Notes under the pieces: generated by a model
Databases searched by the model: none
Seen by the model: the letters and a program-made list of their open reading frames with translations, nothing else
What the model was told of the DNA's origin: nothing
NCBI RefSeq assembly: GCF_001908235.1
Contig: NZ_LGHK01000107.1
Location: forward strand, 1 to 63,296
DNA from: Bradyrhizobium sp. NAS96.2
Lineage (GTDB): Bacteria; Pseudomonadota; Alphaproteobacteria; Rhizobiales; Xanthobacteraceae
Direction: 5' to 3'
DNA length: 63,296 bases
Made by a program: the position numbers and the translations under genes
In this document: piece by piece, positions 24,297 to 33,471 of the stretch
Numbering within the stretch: position 1 is the first letter of the stretch
Layout of the letters: the number at the start of each line of letters is the position of its first letter

Positions 24297-25799
24297 ATGA
24301 ACGGGCTGTTGCCAAAGCCGAAGGCGGTGCCGACCAAACGGCTCTTTGCGCTCGGGATCGGTCTCGTCTTGTGCTTTTCGGCGATCTGCGCGTCCATTCT
24401 CTGGGAGATGGCCGGTAAGGACTATCAGCATGCGAAGGAAGGCGCGACCAACCTCGTTGCCTCTATCGCCAGCGAGATCGACCGCAACATCGAGCTCTAT
24501 GATCTCTCGCTGCAAGCGGTCGCCGACGGCGTCAAGCTGCGGGAGCTCGGCAAGATCAGCCCGGAGCTTCGCCAGGTCGTGCTGTTCGACCGCGCCGCCA
24601 CCGCCAAGGACCTCGGCTCGATCCTCGTGCTGAACACGGCGGGAGACGTCACGCTCGATTCCCGGACACTGACGCCGCGCACCGCAAACTACGCCGACCG
24701 CGACTTCTTCCAGGTGCATCGGGCGCGAGCGGACAGCGGATTGTTCATCAGCGCGCCCTGGGTTACTTCAGACGGCGAATATCTGATCAGCCTGAGCCGC
24801 CGCATCAGCAACGACGACGGGTCCTTTGCCGGCGTGGTCGCGGGCAGCATGCGGCTCAGCTATTTCCACAATCTGTTTCGCAAGCTGAACTTCGGCCTCA
24901 GCGATAGCATGGCGTTGTTCAACACCGATGGCGTCATGCTGATGCGAGCACCGTTCGACATCGGCAAGATCGGGCAAAGCATCAGGGACTCGCAGGTCTT
25001 CAAGCAGTATCCGGCACGGCAATCCGGCTTCTACACGACGAAATCGATCGTCGACCATGTCAGCCGGCTCTATGTTTTCCAGGCGGTCGGGCATCATCCC
25101 CTGATCATCGCCGAGGGTCTCGCGCTCGACGGCATCTATGCCGACTGGTGGCAGCAGGTGTGGCTGATCGGAAGCGTGGTCGCAGCGCTCTGCGGCTTCT
25201 CGATCGTCCTGATGTTCTATCTGCTGGCCGCGCTCAAACGGCGCGCCGCCGCGGAAGGCCGGCTCGCGCACCTCGCAAGCACGGATGCGCTGACAGGCCT
25301 CGCCAACCGCCGCCGGCTCGACGATACGCTCGACGTCGAATGGCGGCGTGGCATGCGCGCAAAGTCGCCGGTATCGCTTCTGATGATCGACGTCGATCAC
25401 TTCAAGACCTTCAACGACACCTACGGCCATCAGGCCGGCGACGCCGTGCTCGCCACTGTGGGGCGGTGCATCGCAAGCAGCACCAAGCGCGCTACCGATC
25501 TCGGCGCGCGCTATGGCGGCGAGGAGTTTTCGGTACTGCTGCCCGGCATCGGCAAGGCTGGCGCATTGGAGGTTGCCGAACAGATTCGCGCGAAGCTGAC
25601 CGCTGCGCGCAAATCCGAGCATGAGTTGCCGACCATCAGCATCGGATTGTCCTGCCTCGTCCCGGACCACGAGCGCACGTCGCGCGATCTGCTCAAGGCC
25701 GCGGACCTCGCGCTCTATCAAGCCAAGCATGAAGGCCGCGACCGCGTCATCATCAGCCCGATCGGGTGGGACAAATCGGGCAAGCGGCACGTCGCCTGA
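24297..25799 (+). CDS. Cache-domain diguanylate cyclase (GGDEF)
   Basis: A 500-residue membrane-bound enzyme predicted to make cyclic-di-GMP from two GTP. A transmembrane helix near residues 14-36 leads to a double-Cache-like periplasmic sensor (residues ~40-285; DRDFFQVHRA and SRRISNDDGSFAGVV are typical). A second helix at ~285-310 and the cytoplasmic GGDEF domain follow (DALTGLANRR through the C-terminus). The catalytic loop is GGEEF at 407-411. An RATD I-site at 398-401 sits exactly five residues upstream, so product inhibition is expected. No EAL domain is present. It follows the chemoreceptor by 171 bases, probably as a separate unit. Confidence 0.94.
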   Translation: MNGLLPKPKAVPTKRLFALGIGLVLCFSAICASILWEMAGKDYQHAKEGATNLVASIASEIDRNIELYDLSLQAVADGVKLRELGKISPELRQVVLFDRAATAKDLGSILVLNTAGDVTLDSRTLTPRTANYADRDFFQVHRARADSGLFISAPWVTSDGEYLISLSRRISNDDGSFAGVVAGSMRLSYFHNLFRKLNFGLSDSMALFNTDGVMLMRAPFDIGKIGQSIRDSQVFKQYPARQSGFYTTKSIVDHVSRLYVFQAVGHHPLIIAEGLALDGIYADWWQQVWLIGSVVAALCGFSIVLMFYLLAALKRRAAAEGRLAHLASTDALTGLANRRRLDDTLDVEWRRGMRAKSPVSLLMIDVDHFKTFNDTYGHQAGDAVLATVGRCIASSTKRATDLGARYGGEEFSVLLPGIGKAGALEVAEQIRAKLTAARKSEHELPTISIGLSCLVPDHERTSRDLLKAADLALYQAKHEGRDRVIISPIGWDKSGKRHVA

Positions 25800-25846
25800 T
25801 CGGGATCGCGGCGGCGCGGTCGAACGGGGCGCCTGCCGCCCACGGC

Positions 25847-26725
25847 TCACTCCACCGGCAACACATCGACGGCGACGCTGAGCTTCTGCTTGCGCGCGCC
25901 GACGATGACGCCGTCGACCGGCGAGACGTCGGCGAAGTCGCGGCCGATGGCGAGAATGATGTGATCGTTGGCGACCATGAGATCGTTGGTCGGGTCGAAC
26001 CCGACCCAGCCGAGCTCGCTGCCGCACCAGACCGACACCCAGGCGTGGGTTGCGTCAGCACCCTGTAGCCGCGGCTGGCCCGGCGGCGGGATGGTGCGCA
26101 GATAACCGCTGACATAGGCCGCGGGCAAACCGAGCCCGCGAAGCCCGGCGATCATCACATGGGCAAAATCCTGGCACACGCCGTGACGCTTCTCGAACAC
26201 GTCGCGAAGCGGCGTCGAGATCACGGTCGCCTTGGGATCGTATTTGAAGTCGCTGCGGATGCGGCGCATCAGATCGGCCGCCCCAGCGAGGATCCCACTA
26301 TCAGGCGAAAAGCTCGCGGAAGCGTAGGCCGTCACCGGCCGCAGCACCGGCACCAGCGCACTGGCAAAGACGTAGCCGACCGGCGAGGCCGCATCGAGGC
26401 TCAGCGCCTCGAACGCATGGTCACGCACGCTCTCCCAGGGCGGGCTGACGGCGTCGCGCGCTGGCGGCTGCCGCGCCACGGAGACGCGCGAGCGGGAATC
26501 GATGCGAAGGCTGCGATGCGCGCTCTCGATCAGGACGCTCTCGGTCAGCGTGCCGAAGAAATCGCGCCGCGCGGTGCGCTCCGCGGGCCTCGGACGGATC
26601 TCGACCGAATGGGAGATCAGTTGCTGCCCGTCGCCGCTGATCGGCTCCAGCCGCAGCGAGCAGCGGGCGAAGCTGACCTGGGTCTCGTAGCTATAGGTGG
26701 TGACGTGGCGGATGTCGTAGATCAC
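25847..26725 (-). CDS. Transglutaminase-like protein (operon with ATP-grasp)
   Basis: A 292-residue protein with the N-terminal beta-rich domain typical of bacterial transglutaminase-like proteins (YDIRHVTTYSYETQVSFA) and a C-terminal papain-like core. The catalytic triad is visible: Cys184 (HGVCQDFAH), His227 (ATHAWVSVW) and Asp244 (GFDPTNDL). No signal peptide is evident. Its start overlaps the stop of the ATP-grasp/alpha-E gene by four bases (ATGA), so they are coupled. Such proteins may act as peptidases, amide-bond hydrolases or transferases; in this conserved operon the target is unknown. Confidence 0.88.
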   Translation of the reverse strand: MIYDIRHVTTYSYETQVSFARCSLRLEPISGDGQQLISHSVEIRPRPAERTARRDFFGTLTESVLIESAHRSLRIDSRSRVSVARQPPARDAVSPPWESVRDHAFEALSLDAASPVGYVFASALVPVLRPVTAYASASFSPDSGILAGAADLMRRIRSDFKYDPKATVISTPLRDVFEKRHGVCQDFAHVMIAGLRGLGLPAAYVSGYLRTIPPPGQPRLQGADATHAWVSVWCGSELGWVGFDPTNDLMVANDHIILAIGRDFADVSPVDGVIVGARKQKLSVAVDVLPVE

Positions 26726-29265
26726 GCCAGCCCCGTGAGCTTCTCCGGCCGGCTGGCGTTCGGTCCATGCGGGAAATAATGCAGCCCGACCGCGTCGGCG
26801 AGGTTGAGCAGATCCTGCTCCAGCGCGAACAGCGTCTTGACGTCGAGGCTCGAAGCTTCGGCCGTCGTCAACATCGCCTCGACCGCGACCGCTAGCCGCT
26901 GCGGCCGCTCGATCAGGCCATGCTCCTTCAGGCTCGGCAGCGCGGCGATGTGCTCGTTCAGCGCCGCGACCTGGAATGCGACTGAGCGCGGATTGTAGGG
27001 ATCGAGCACCGCAAGATCGCGCACCGGTGTCAGCAGCGGCTGCACCAGATAGCGCGAGCGATAGGTGATCTGGCAGTCGACCAGCGTGAGCAGGACGTCG
27101 AGGTCCTCGTCGCCGGCTTCGTCATAGGCGAACTGGCGGGCGAAGCGCGTGGTGTTGATGGCGCGCTCGGCGCGGCGGCCCATCTCGAGGAAGCGCCAGC
27201 CGGCGGCGCGGTTCATGTTCTCCTGCGCGAGGCCGGCGAAGCTTGCGAGTTCCTGCAAGGTCAGCTCGGCGGCGCTGACGACGCCGTCATCGTCATGAAC
27301 CTCGATCGCGAGGCGGTCGGCCATCTCGGTGATGACCTGCCAGGCGTCCGGCGACAGCCGCTCGCGGAGCGACGTCGCGGTACGCTGCGCCGACCGCACC
27401 AGCGACAGCGCCGAGCCGAACTTCTCCTCGCTCTGCAGCGCTTCGAGCGCGACCTTGGCGGGATTGGCGCGCGCGGTCTGCGACGCCGCGCCCCAGGTCA
27501 CCAGCAAGCGCTGGATGCGCTCGGCCGAATGCATCGCCGGCGCGTTGCCGTTCGAATTCGCCCGCGCGGGATCGCGCAGCGGCGTGCACAGCGCGCGGAT
27601 CAGGCGAATGGTGGCCTCGGCGCGCTCGAGATAGCGGCCGAGCCAGAACAGATTGTCTGCGGCGCGGCTCGGGAGCACGCCGGCGATGCGGCGGATGCGG
27701 ACGGTGTCGACCGCCGGCAGCAAGGTCGAGGTCGCGACCGCCTTGTCGGACACCACCCAGACGTCGGCGGAGACCGCGCCATCGCCCATCGACACCGCGC
27801 GCGCATCCGCTCGATCGGCGATCCGGCAGAAGCCGCCGGGCAGCACGGTCCAGCCGTTCGGCGTCGCCGCCGCGAACACCCGCAGCACGAACGGACGCGG
27901 CGCGATGCGGCCGTTCTCCCACACCGGCGTGGTCGAGAGCCGCACCAGCTCCTGACCTACATAGTCGATGCCGCGGTGGCTGATCGCGTCCTTCAGGCGG
28001 TCGCGATCCGCCGCCGACAATTCGCCGGGGAGCACCGGGCCATAGCCGGGAAAATCTGCAACGCCGCGGCCATAGGCGCCTTCGATCGCAAATTCATCGA
28101 GCCGCGACAGCACCTGCTCGCGGGCCGACTTCTGGCCGCACCACCAGGTCGCGATATGCGGCATCATCAGGTCTTCAGAGAGCAGACGCCGGCACAGATT
28201 GGGAAGGAAGCCGAGCAGCGCCCTCGCCTCCATCACGCCCGAGCCCGGCATGTTGGCGACCACGACGCCGCCCTTGCGCAGCACTTCGACGAGACCGGGC
28301 ACACCGAGATAGGAGGAGGCGTCGAGCTCGAGCGGATCGAGCATGTTGGAATCGACCCGGCGCAGCAGCACGTCGAGCCGCTTCAATCCAGCGACGGTGC
28401 GGATGTGGATGCGGTCGCCGGAGACCGCGAGATCATCGCCCTCGACCAAGAGGAAGCCGAGATAGCGCGCCAGCGTGGCATGCTCGAAATAGGTCTCGCT
28501 GAACGCGCCCGGCGTGAGCAGGCCGATCCGCGGCTCGTCGCGGTCGGCGCTGGCGCGCAGCGAATCGCGGAACGCTTCGAAGAACGGCGCGACGCGCTCG
28601 ACATTCATCGACTTGTAGAGATTGGAAAAGGCGCGCGACAGCACCAGGCGATTTTCCAGCGCATAGCCCGCGCCCGACGGCGCCTGCGTGCGATCGCCGA
28701 GCACCCACCAGCGGCCGTCAGGCCCGCGGCCGATGTCGGCGGCATAGAGATGCAGATAGCGCCCGCCCGGCGGCTTGATGCCGCTGACCGCGCGCAGATA
28801 TTCACTGCTGCCCGCGATCGCAGCGGCGGGGATGGCACCGTCGGCGACGAGACGGCCCTCGCCGTAGAGATCGGCCAGCACCATTTCCAGGAGCTGCGCA
28901 CGCTGCGCGACGCCGGCGGCGAGCTGCCGCCAGTCGGCGGCGTCGATGATCAGCGGCAGATGACTGAGCGGCCAGATCCGGTCAGACGTATCGCCGGGCG
29001 CGCGATAGGTGACGCCGGCCTCGCGCAAGTGACGATCCGCGTTGGCGAAGCGACGCTCGATATCGGCCGGCGACAGCCCGGCAAAGGCATCGAAGAAACG
29101 GGCCCAGACCGGCCGCGGCGCGCCGTTCTCGGCGATATATTCATCGGGAATGCCCGGAAGCCGGACATAATCCCGGGTCCATTGCGCCATCCGGCGCTGA
29201 CCGGGACGGGCCCGGCTCTCCTGACTGCTGCCTTGACTGCTGCCCCGGCCACCCGACACGGTCAT
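26722..29265 (-). CDS. Circularly permuted ATP-grasp fused to alpha-E protein
   Basis: This 847-residue fusion carries an N-terminal circularly permuted type 2 ATP-grasp domain (about residues 60-510), followed by an all-helical alpha-E domain (about 545-835). In many bacteria the two are separate neighbouring genes. Landmarks for the ATP-grasp are GRWWVLGDRTQAPSGAGYAL, the acidic RIGLLTPG, and LPGGFCRIADR; the alpha-E part begins ADNLFWLGRYLERAEATIR. ATP-grasps of this class are predicted to form amide or peptide bonds. The first ~25 residues are Ser/Gly/Arg-rich and poorly conserved. It is the middle gene of a three-gene operon with two transglutaminase-like proteins. The biochemical product of this system is unassigned. 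Confidence 0.88.
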   Translation of the reverse strand: MTVSGGRGSSQGSSQESRARPGQRRMAQWTRDYVRLPGIPDEYIAENGAPRPVWARFFDAFAGLSPADIERRFANADRHLREAGVTYRAPGDTSDRIWPLSHLPLIIDAADWRQLAAGVAQRAQLLEMVLADLYGEGRLVADGAIPAAAIAGSSEYLRAVSGIKPPGGRYLHLYAADIGRGPDGRWWVLGDRTQAPSGAGYALENRLVLSRAFSNLYKSMNVERVAPFFEAFRDSLRASADRDEPRIGLLTPGAFSETYFEHATLARYLGFLLVEGDDLAVSGDRIHIRTVAGLKRLDVLLRRVDSNMLDPLELDASSYLGVPGLVEVLRKGGVVVANMPGSGVMEARALLGFLPNLCRRLLSEDLMMPHIATWWCGQKSAREQVLSRLDEFAIEGAYGRGVADFPGYGPVLPGELSAADRDRLKDAISHRGIDYVGQELVRLSTTPVWENGRIAPRPFVLRVFAAATPNGWTVLPGGFCRIADRADARAVSMGDGAVSADVWVVSDKAVATSTLLPAVDTVRIRRIAGVLPSRAADNLFWLGRYLERAEATIRLIRALCTPLRDPARANSNGNAPAMHSAERIQRLLVTWGAASQTARANPAKVALEALQSEEKFGSALSLVRSAQRTATSLRERLSPDAWQVITEMADRLAIEVHDDDGVVSAAELTLQELASFAGLAQENMNRAAGWRFLEMGRRAERAINTTRFARQFAYDEAGDEDLDVLLTLVDCQITYRSRYLVQPLLTPVRDLAVLDPYNPRSVAFQVAALNEHIAALPSLKEHGLIERPQRLAVAVEAMLTTAEASSLDVKTLFALEQDLLNLADAVGLHYFPHGPNASRPEKLTGLA

Positions 29266-29306
29266 TGCACTTCCCCTGCACCCCAGTTCGCTGGAGAACG
29301 CTCCAA

Positions 29307-32300
29307 TTAGTGCAGGAGCGGGCTCCGCAAGTCGAGGGTCAAGGGAAACTCAATTGTGCGTTCCTCCGGCGGCGTTTCGATCTTGCCGGGGGTGTGGCCG
29401 TGTTCCTGGAAGCGCGCCAGCCGCCGCGCCTCGGCCTCGTAGGAATTGACCGGCTTGGTCTCGTAGTTGCGGCCGCCGGGATGGGCGACATGATAGACGC
29501 AGCCGCCGAGCGAGCGGCCGTTCCAGGTGTCGATCAGGTCAAATGTCAGCGGCGCGTGCACGGGAATGGTCGGATGCAGGCCGGAGGCCGGCTGCCAGGC
29601 CTTGAAGCGGACGCCGGCGACCGCTTCGCCAGCGCGGCCGGTCTCGGTCATCGGCATCCGCCTGCCATTGCAGGTGACGACATGGCGGCTCTCGACGAAC
29701 CCGCTTGCCTTCACCTGCAGCCGCTCGACCGACGAATCGACGTAACGCACGGTGCCGCCCGAGGTGCCCTCCTCGCCCAGCACATGCCAGGGCTCGAGCG
29801 CCTGCCGCAACTCGAGGCCGACGCCACCATGGTGGACGCGGCCGAAGGCGGGGAAGCGGAATTCAAGCTGCGCCTGATACCATTCCGGCTCGACGTCGTA
29901 GCCGGACTGCTTGAGCTCGGCGAGCACCCCCAAAAAATCCTCCCAGAGGAAATGCGGCAGCATGAAGCGGTCGTGCAGCGCGGTGCCCCAGCGCACGAAC
30001 TTGCCCTGCTGCGGCTCGCGCCACAGCTTTGCGATCAGCGCCCGGATCAACAGCTGCTGCGCCAGCGACATCCGCGGGTCGGGCGGCATTTCGAGCGCGC
30101 GGAATTCGACCAGGCCTAGCCGGCCGGTCGGCCCGTCCGGCGAATAGAGCTTGTCGATGCAGATCTCGGCGCGATGGGTGTTGCCGGTGATGTCGACCAG
30201 GATGTGCCGGAACAGCCGGTCGACCAGCCATAGCGGCGCGTCCATGCCCGGCGGCGGCACGTGCGACAGCGCGATCTCGAGTTCATAGAGCCCGTCATGC
30301 CGCGCCTCGTCGATGCGCGGCGCCTGGCTAGTCGGGCCGATGAACATGCCGGAGAACAGATAGGACAGCGACGGATGCCGCTGCCAGTACAGCACGAGGC
30401 TCTTCAACAGATCAGGCCGACGCAGGAACGGCGAATCCTCCGGCTTGCTGCCGCCGACCACGATGTGGTTGCCGCCGCCGGTGCCGGTATGGCGGCCGTC
30501 GATCAGGAAGCGGTTGGCCCCTAACCGCGTCTTCGCGGAGTCCTCGTAGAGGCCGAGGGTGATGTCGACGGCCTCGCGCCAGCTCTGCGCCGGCTGCACG
30601 TTGATCTCGATCACGCCGGGGTCCGGCGTCACCTTGATCACCTCAATGCGCGGGTCGAAGGGCGGCGAATAGCCTTCGACATGCACCGCGAGCTGCGTTT
30701 CCTCGGCGGTCGCCTCGATTGCCGTGATCAGTTCGAGATAGTCATCGACCTTTTCGACCGGCGGCATGAAGACGCAGAGCACGCCATCGCGGACTTCGAT
30801 CGCCATTGCAGTGCGCACCGGCAGCGGCTCGGGGACGTCCTTCAGCGCCTGCTTCAACTCCGCGTCGGCAAGCGCCTCGCGCGGCGCCATCGGATCCTGC
30901 TCGACGATGTAAGGATAGTCCTCCGGCGGGACATGTTCGAGCGAGCCGATCGGCAGCCGCAGGCCGAGCGGCGAATCGCCAGGTGATGCGAACAGATGGC
31001 TGCGACGGATCTTCCAGTGCTCGCTGCGCCAGCGCGCAGGGATTTTGTCGACAAGCGGCGTCCAACGCTGGATCGGCAGCACGAAGCCTTTCGGCGTCGT
31101 CAATCCCTCGTCGAACACCCGCGCCAGGCGCGCGCGCTCTTCGGCATCCGTCAGCTTGGAATTGTCGGGCGTGACGTTGGCCGGCAGGCCGGCTTCACGC
31201 TGCAGCCAGAACGCCGGGTCTTCATAAGCCGGCATGACATAGTCGGCGCCGAGTCCGAGCTTCTTCGCTGTGCCGACGACAAAGCGCTCAGCATCCGCAA
31301 CTTCGGCCCTGCGTGGATTCTCGATCGACGCGATCAGGCCGGCATTCTTCCAGATCGGCTTGCCGTCCTTGCGCCAATAGAGGCCGAACGCCCAGCGCGG
31401 CAGGCTCTCGCCGGGATACCATTTGCCCTGGCCGTAATGCAGCAACCCGCCGGGCGCGAACCGCGTGCGCAGCTTGCGGATCAATTCGTCGGCGAGCGCG
31501 CGCTTGGTCGGGCCGACCGCGGCGACATTCCACTCCGGCGATTCCAGATCGTCGACCGAGACAAAGGTCGGCTCGCCGCCCATGGTGAGCCGCACGTCGT
31601 CCTTCTTGAGGTCGGCATCGACCTGCTCGCCGAGCCGATCGAGCCGCGCCCAGGATGCATCCGAAAACGGTCTCGTGATCCGCGGCGCCTCGCGGATCCG
31701 CTTGACGCTCATCTCGAAGCCGAACTCGACATTGGCGGCTCCCGCGGTCCCAGTCACCGGCGCGGCCGAGCGGTAGTGCGGCGTGGCGCAGACCGGAATG
31801 TGTCCCTCGCCCGTCAGCATGCCGGAGGTGACGTCGAAGCCGATCCAGCCCGCGCCCGGCAGATAGACCTCGGCCCAGGCATGCAGATCGGTGAAATCGT
31901 TCTCGACCTCGCGCGGCCCCTCGAGCGGATCGATATCGGGCCGCAGCTGAATGAGATATCCGGAGACGAAGCGCGCAGCGAGCCCGAGATGCCGCAGCGT
32001 CTGGATCAAAAGCCACGCCGAGTCGCGGCACGAGCCGGAGCAAGCGGCCAGCGTCTCCTCCGGCGTCTGGATGCCGGCCTCCATGCGGATCACGTAGCTG
32101 ATCTTCTTTTGCAGCTGCGCGTTCAGCTCGACCAGAAAATTGACGGTGCTGTCGGCTTGGCGGGGAATGTCCTTCAGGTAGGCCGCGAGCAACGGCCCGG
32201 GCTCCTCGGTCTCGAGATAGGGCGCGAGTTCGGTCTTGAGATCGCCGGGATATTCGAATGGAAAGTTGTTGGCATAGGGCTCGACGAAGAAGTCGAACGG

Positions 32301-32567
32301 ATTGACCACCGTCATCTCAGCCGTGAAGTCGACCTCGACCTTGAGCTCGGTCGCCTTCTCCGGAAACACGTAGCGCGCGAGCCAGTTACCCTGCGGGTCC
32401 TGCTGCCAGTTCACGAAATGATTTGATGGCGTGACCTTGAGCGAATAGCTCAGGATCGGCGTGCGGGTGTGCGGCGCGGGCCGAAGCCGAATGGTCTGGG
32501 GGCCGAGATCGATCGGCCGGTCGTATTTGTAGTGCGTGACGTGATGCAGTGCGACGAAGATCGACAC
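29307..32567 (-). CDS. Transglutaminase-DUF2126 protein
   Basis: A 1,086-residue, probably cytoplasmic protein. Residues 1-290 form a bacterial transglutaminase-like N-terminal domain and core with Cys180 (GSCRDSAWLL), His229 (DLHAWAEVY) and Asp245 (GFDVTSG). Residues ~310-1086 form the large DUF2126 region (LTMGGEPTFVSVDDLESPEW, HTGTGGGNHIVVGG, MSLAQQLLIRALIAKLW), which is almost always encoded beside ATP-grasp/alpha-E genes. The GTG start at 32567 has GGAG ten bases upstream; the preceding open frame is non-homologous. It is the first gene of the operon, 41 bases before the ATP-grasp gene. Confidence 0.9.
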   Translation of the reverse strand: MSIFVALHHVTHYKYDRPIDLGPQTIRLRPAPHTRTPILSYSLKVTPSNHFVNWQQDPQGNWLARYVFPEKATELKVEVDFTAEMTVVNPFDFFVEPYANNFPFEYPGDLKTELAPYLETEEPGPLLAAYLKDIPRQADSTVNFLVELNAQLQKKISYVIRMEAGIQTPEETLAACSGSCRDSAWLLIQTLRHLGLAARFVSGYLIQLRPDIDPLEGPREVENDFTDLHAWAEVYLPGAGWIGFDVTSGMLTGEGHIPVCATPHYRSAAPVTGTAGAANVEFGFEMSVKRIREAPRITRPFSDASWARLDRLGEQVDADLKKDDVRLTMGGEPTFVSVDDLESPEWNVAAVGPTKRALADELIRKLRTRFAPGGLLHYGQGKWYPGESLPRWAFGLYWRKDGKPIWKNAGLIASIENPRRAEVADAERFVVGTAKKLGLGADYVMPAYEDPAFWLQREAGLPANVTPDNSKLTDAEERARLARVFDEGLTTPKGFVLPIQRWTPLVDKIPARWRSEHWKIRRSHLFASPGDSPLGLRLPIGSLEHVPPEDYPYIVEQDPMAPREALADAELKQALKDVPEPLPVRTAMAIEVRDGVLCVFMPPVEKVDDYLELITAIEATAEETQLAVHVEGYSPPFDPRIEVIKVTPDPGVIEINVQPAQSWREAVDITLGLYEDSAKTRLGANRFLIDGRHTGTGGGNHIVVGGSKPEDSPFLRRPDLLKSLVLYWQRHPSLSYLFSGMFIGPTSQAPRIDEARHDGLYELEIALSHVPPPGMDAPLWLVDRLFRHILVDITGNTHRAEICIDKLYSPDGPTGRLGLVEFRALEMPPDPRMSLAQQLLIRALIAKLWREPQQGKFVRWGTALHDRFMLPHFLWEDFLGVLAELKQSGYDVEPEWYQAQLEFRFPAFGRVHHGGVGLELRQALEPWHVLGEEGTSGGTVRYVDSSVERLQVKASGFVESRHVVTCNGRRMPMTETGRAGEAVAGVRFKAWQPASGLHPTIPVHAPLTFDLIDTWNGRSLGGCVYHVAHPGGRNYETKPVNSYEAEARRLARFQEHGHTPGKIETPPEERTIEFPLTLDLRSPLLH

Positions 32568-32665
32568 GGACCAAGGACTCCAGCAGCTTTTTTGAGCAGA
32601 ACACTGGTTCCGGTATGGATCAAGCACTAACAACGGGCACGGGGTGCCCAAGCGACGAGCGAAGC

Positions 32666-32748
32666 CGTAGCCCGGATGGAGCGCAGCGCAATCCGGGATC
32701 TTCTCCGCGGCAAGAGTCCCGGATTTCGCTGCGCTCCATCCGGGCTAC
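32666..32748. repeat. Palindromic intergenic repeat (cgtagcccggatgg type)
   Basis: Second copy of the element at 667-754, with arms cgtagcccggatggagcg (from 32666) and its reverse complement ending at 32748. It lies between the transglutaminase operon start and the SGNH gene end, which it touches at the stop codon. Confidence 0.8.
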
Positions 32749-33251
32749 TAACGGCCGATCGCGCCTGACACCTGCGACGCAAGCTGCTCGGCGAGCATGT
32801 GATAGCCTTCGGGGGTCAGGTGCACGCCATCAGGCTGATGCGGCAGTCCGCCCAGCATCCCGTTCGGGAGCATGATCACCGTGATGCCACGGGCGCTGAG
32901 GCGGCTCTGAATATCCGCAGTCCGGTCAGGGCTGCCCTTACGCCGATCGTTGCCGCCCGGCTGCAAGATGACCGCGCGGGTCCCGTTCGGGACGGCCAAG
33001 TCCAGCCGTTGCAGCATCCCTTCCGTGGTGTCGCCATTGATGCCGGCGTTGACGATACGGACGTTCAATCCCTTGGCCCGCAAGATCGCCTCGAGCTGCG
33101 CGGGATAGGCCTGGTTACGCGCCACGCCCTTGCCATAGGTGTTGCTCGCGCCAAGCGCGACGATGGTCGCGGCGTCAGCTGAGGCGACGCCGAGGCTCAA
33201 TGCGGCCAGAAATGCGAAGCATCCAATAAGTCCGAACCGAAGCGCGCACAT
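32748..33251 (-). CDS. Small secreted SGNH/GDSL-type hydrolase
   Basis: A 167-residue TesA-like protein with a signal peptide (FAFLAALSLGVASADA, cleaved near 27). SGNH blocks are visible: block I as ALGASNTYG with the nucleophile Ser in an A-for-D variant of the GDS motif, block II Gly near RIVNAGINGDTT, block III QPGGND, and block V DGVHLTPEG with the Asp-His pair. Such enzymes are lipases, thioesterases or arylesterases. The ATG at 33251 has a strong GGAGGAAGC ribosome-binding site. Its last codon lies against a palindromic repeat. No operon partner is evident. Confidence 0.85.
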   Translation of the reverse strand: MCALRFGLIGCFAFLAALSLGVASADAATIVALGASNTYGKGVARNQAYPAQLEAILRAKGLNVRIVNAGINGDTTEGMLQRLDLAVPNGTRAVILQPGGNDRRKGSPDRTADIQSRLSARGITVIMLPNGMLGGLPHQPDGVHLTPEGYHMLAEQLASQVSGAIGR

Positions 33252-33319
33252 GCTTCCTCCGTTCAGTCGTGGCCTGGATGGAGCGTAGCGCAATCCCGGA
33301 AGCTGTATCCATGGAATTC

Positions 33320-33436
33320 GTCGTCCCTGCGAAAGCAGGGACCCATAACCACCGGCCGTGGTGATGCGGAAAGTGTCTGACACCGCCTTGAAACGATAGA
33401 TCACGCGGTATGGGTCCCGGCCTTCGCCGGGACGAC
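33320..33436. repeat. Imperfect palindromic repeat (gtcgtccc...gggacgac type)
   Basis: The arms gtcgtccctgcgaaagcagg (33320 onward) and ggtcccggccttcgcc (to 33436) are imperfect complements around ~60 bases. Closer copies of the same family lie at 47675-47784 and 53253-53371. Confidence 0.7.
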
Positions 33437-33471
33437 AGCGAGAATGCGGCCTGTATTGTAGCTCCTAAGCG

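Noticed and set aside
27295..29310. A 671-codon open frame antisense to the ATP-grasp gene
   Set aside because: Same reason: no family resemblance and complete overlap with a conserved gene.
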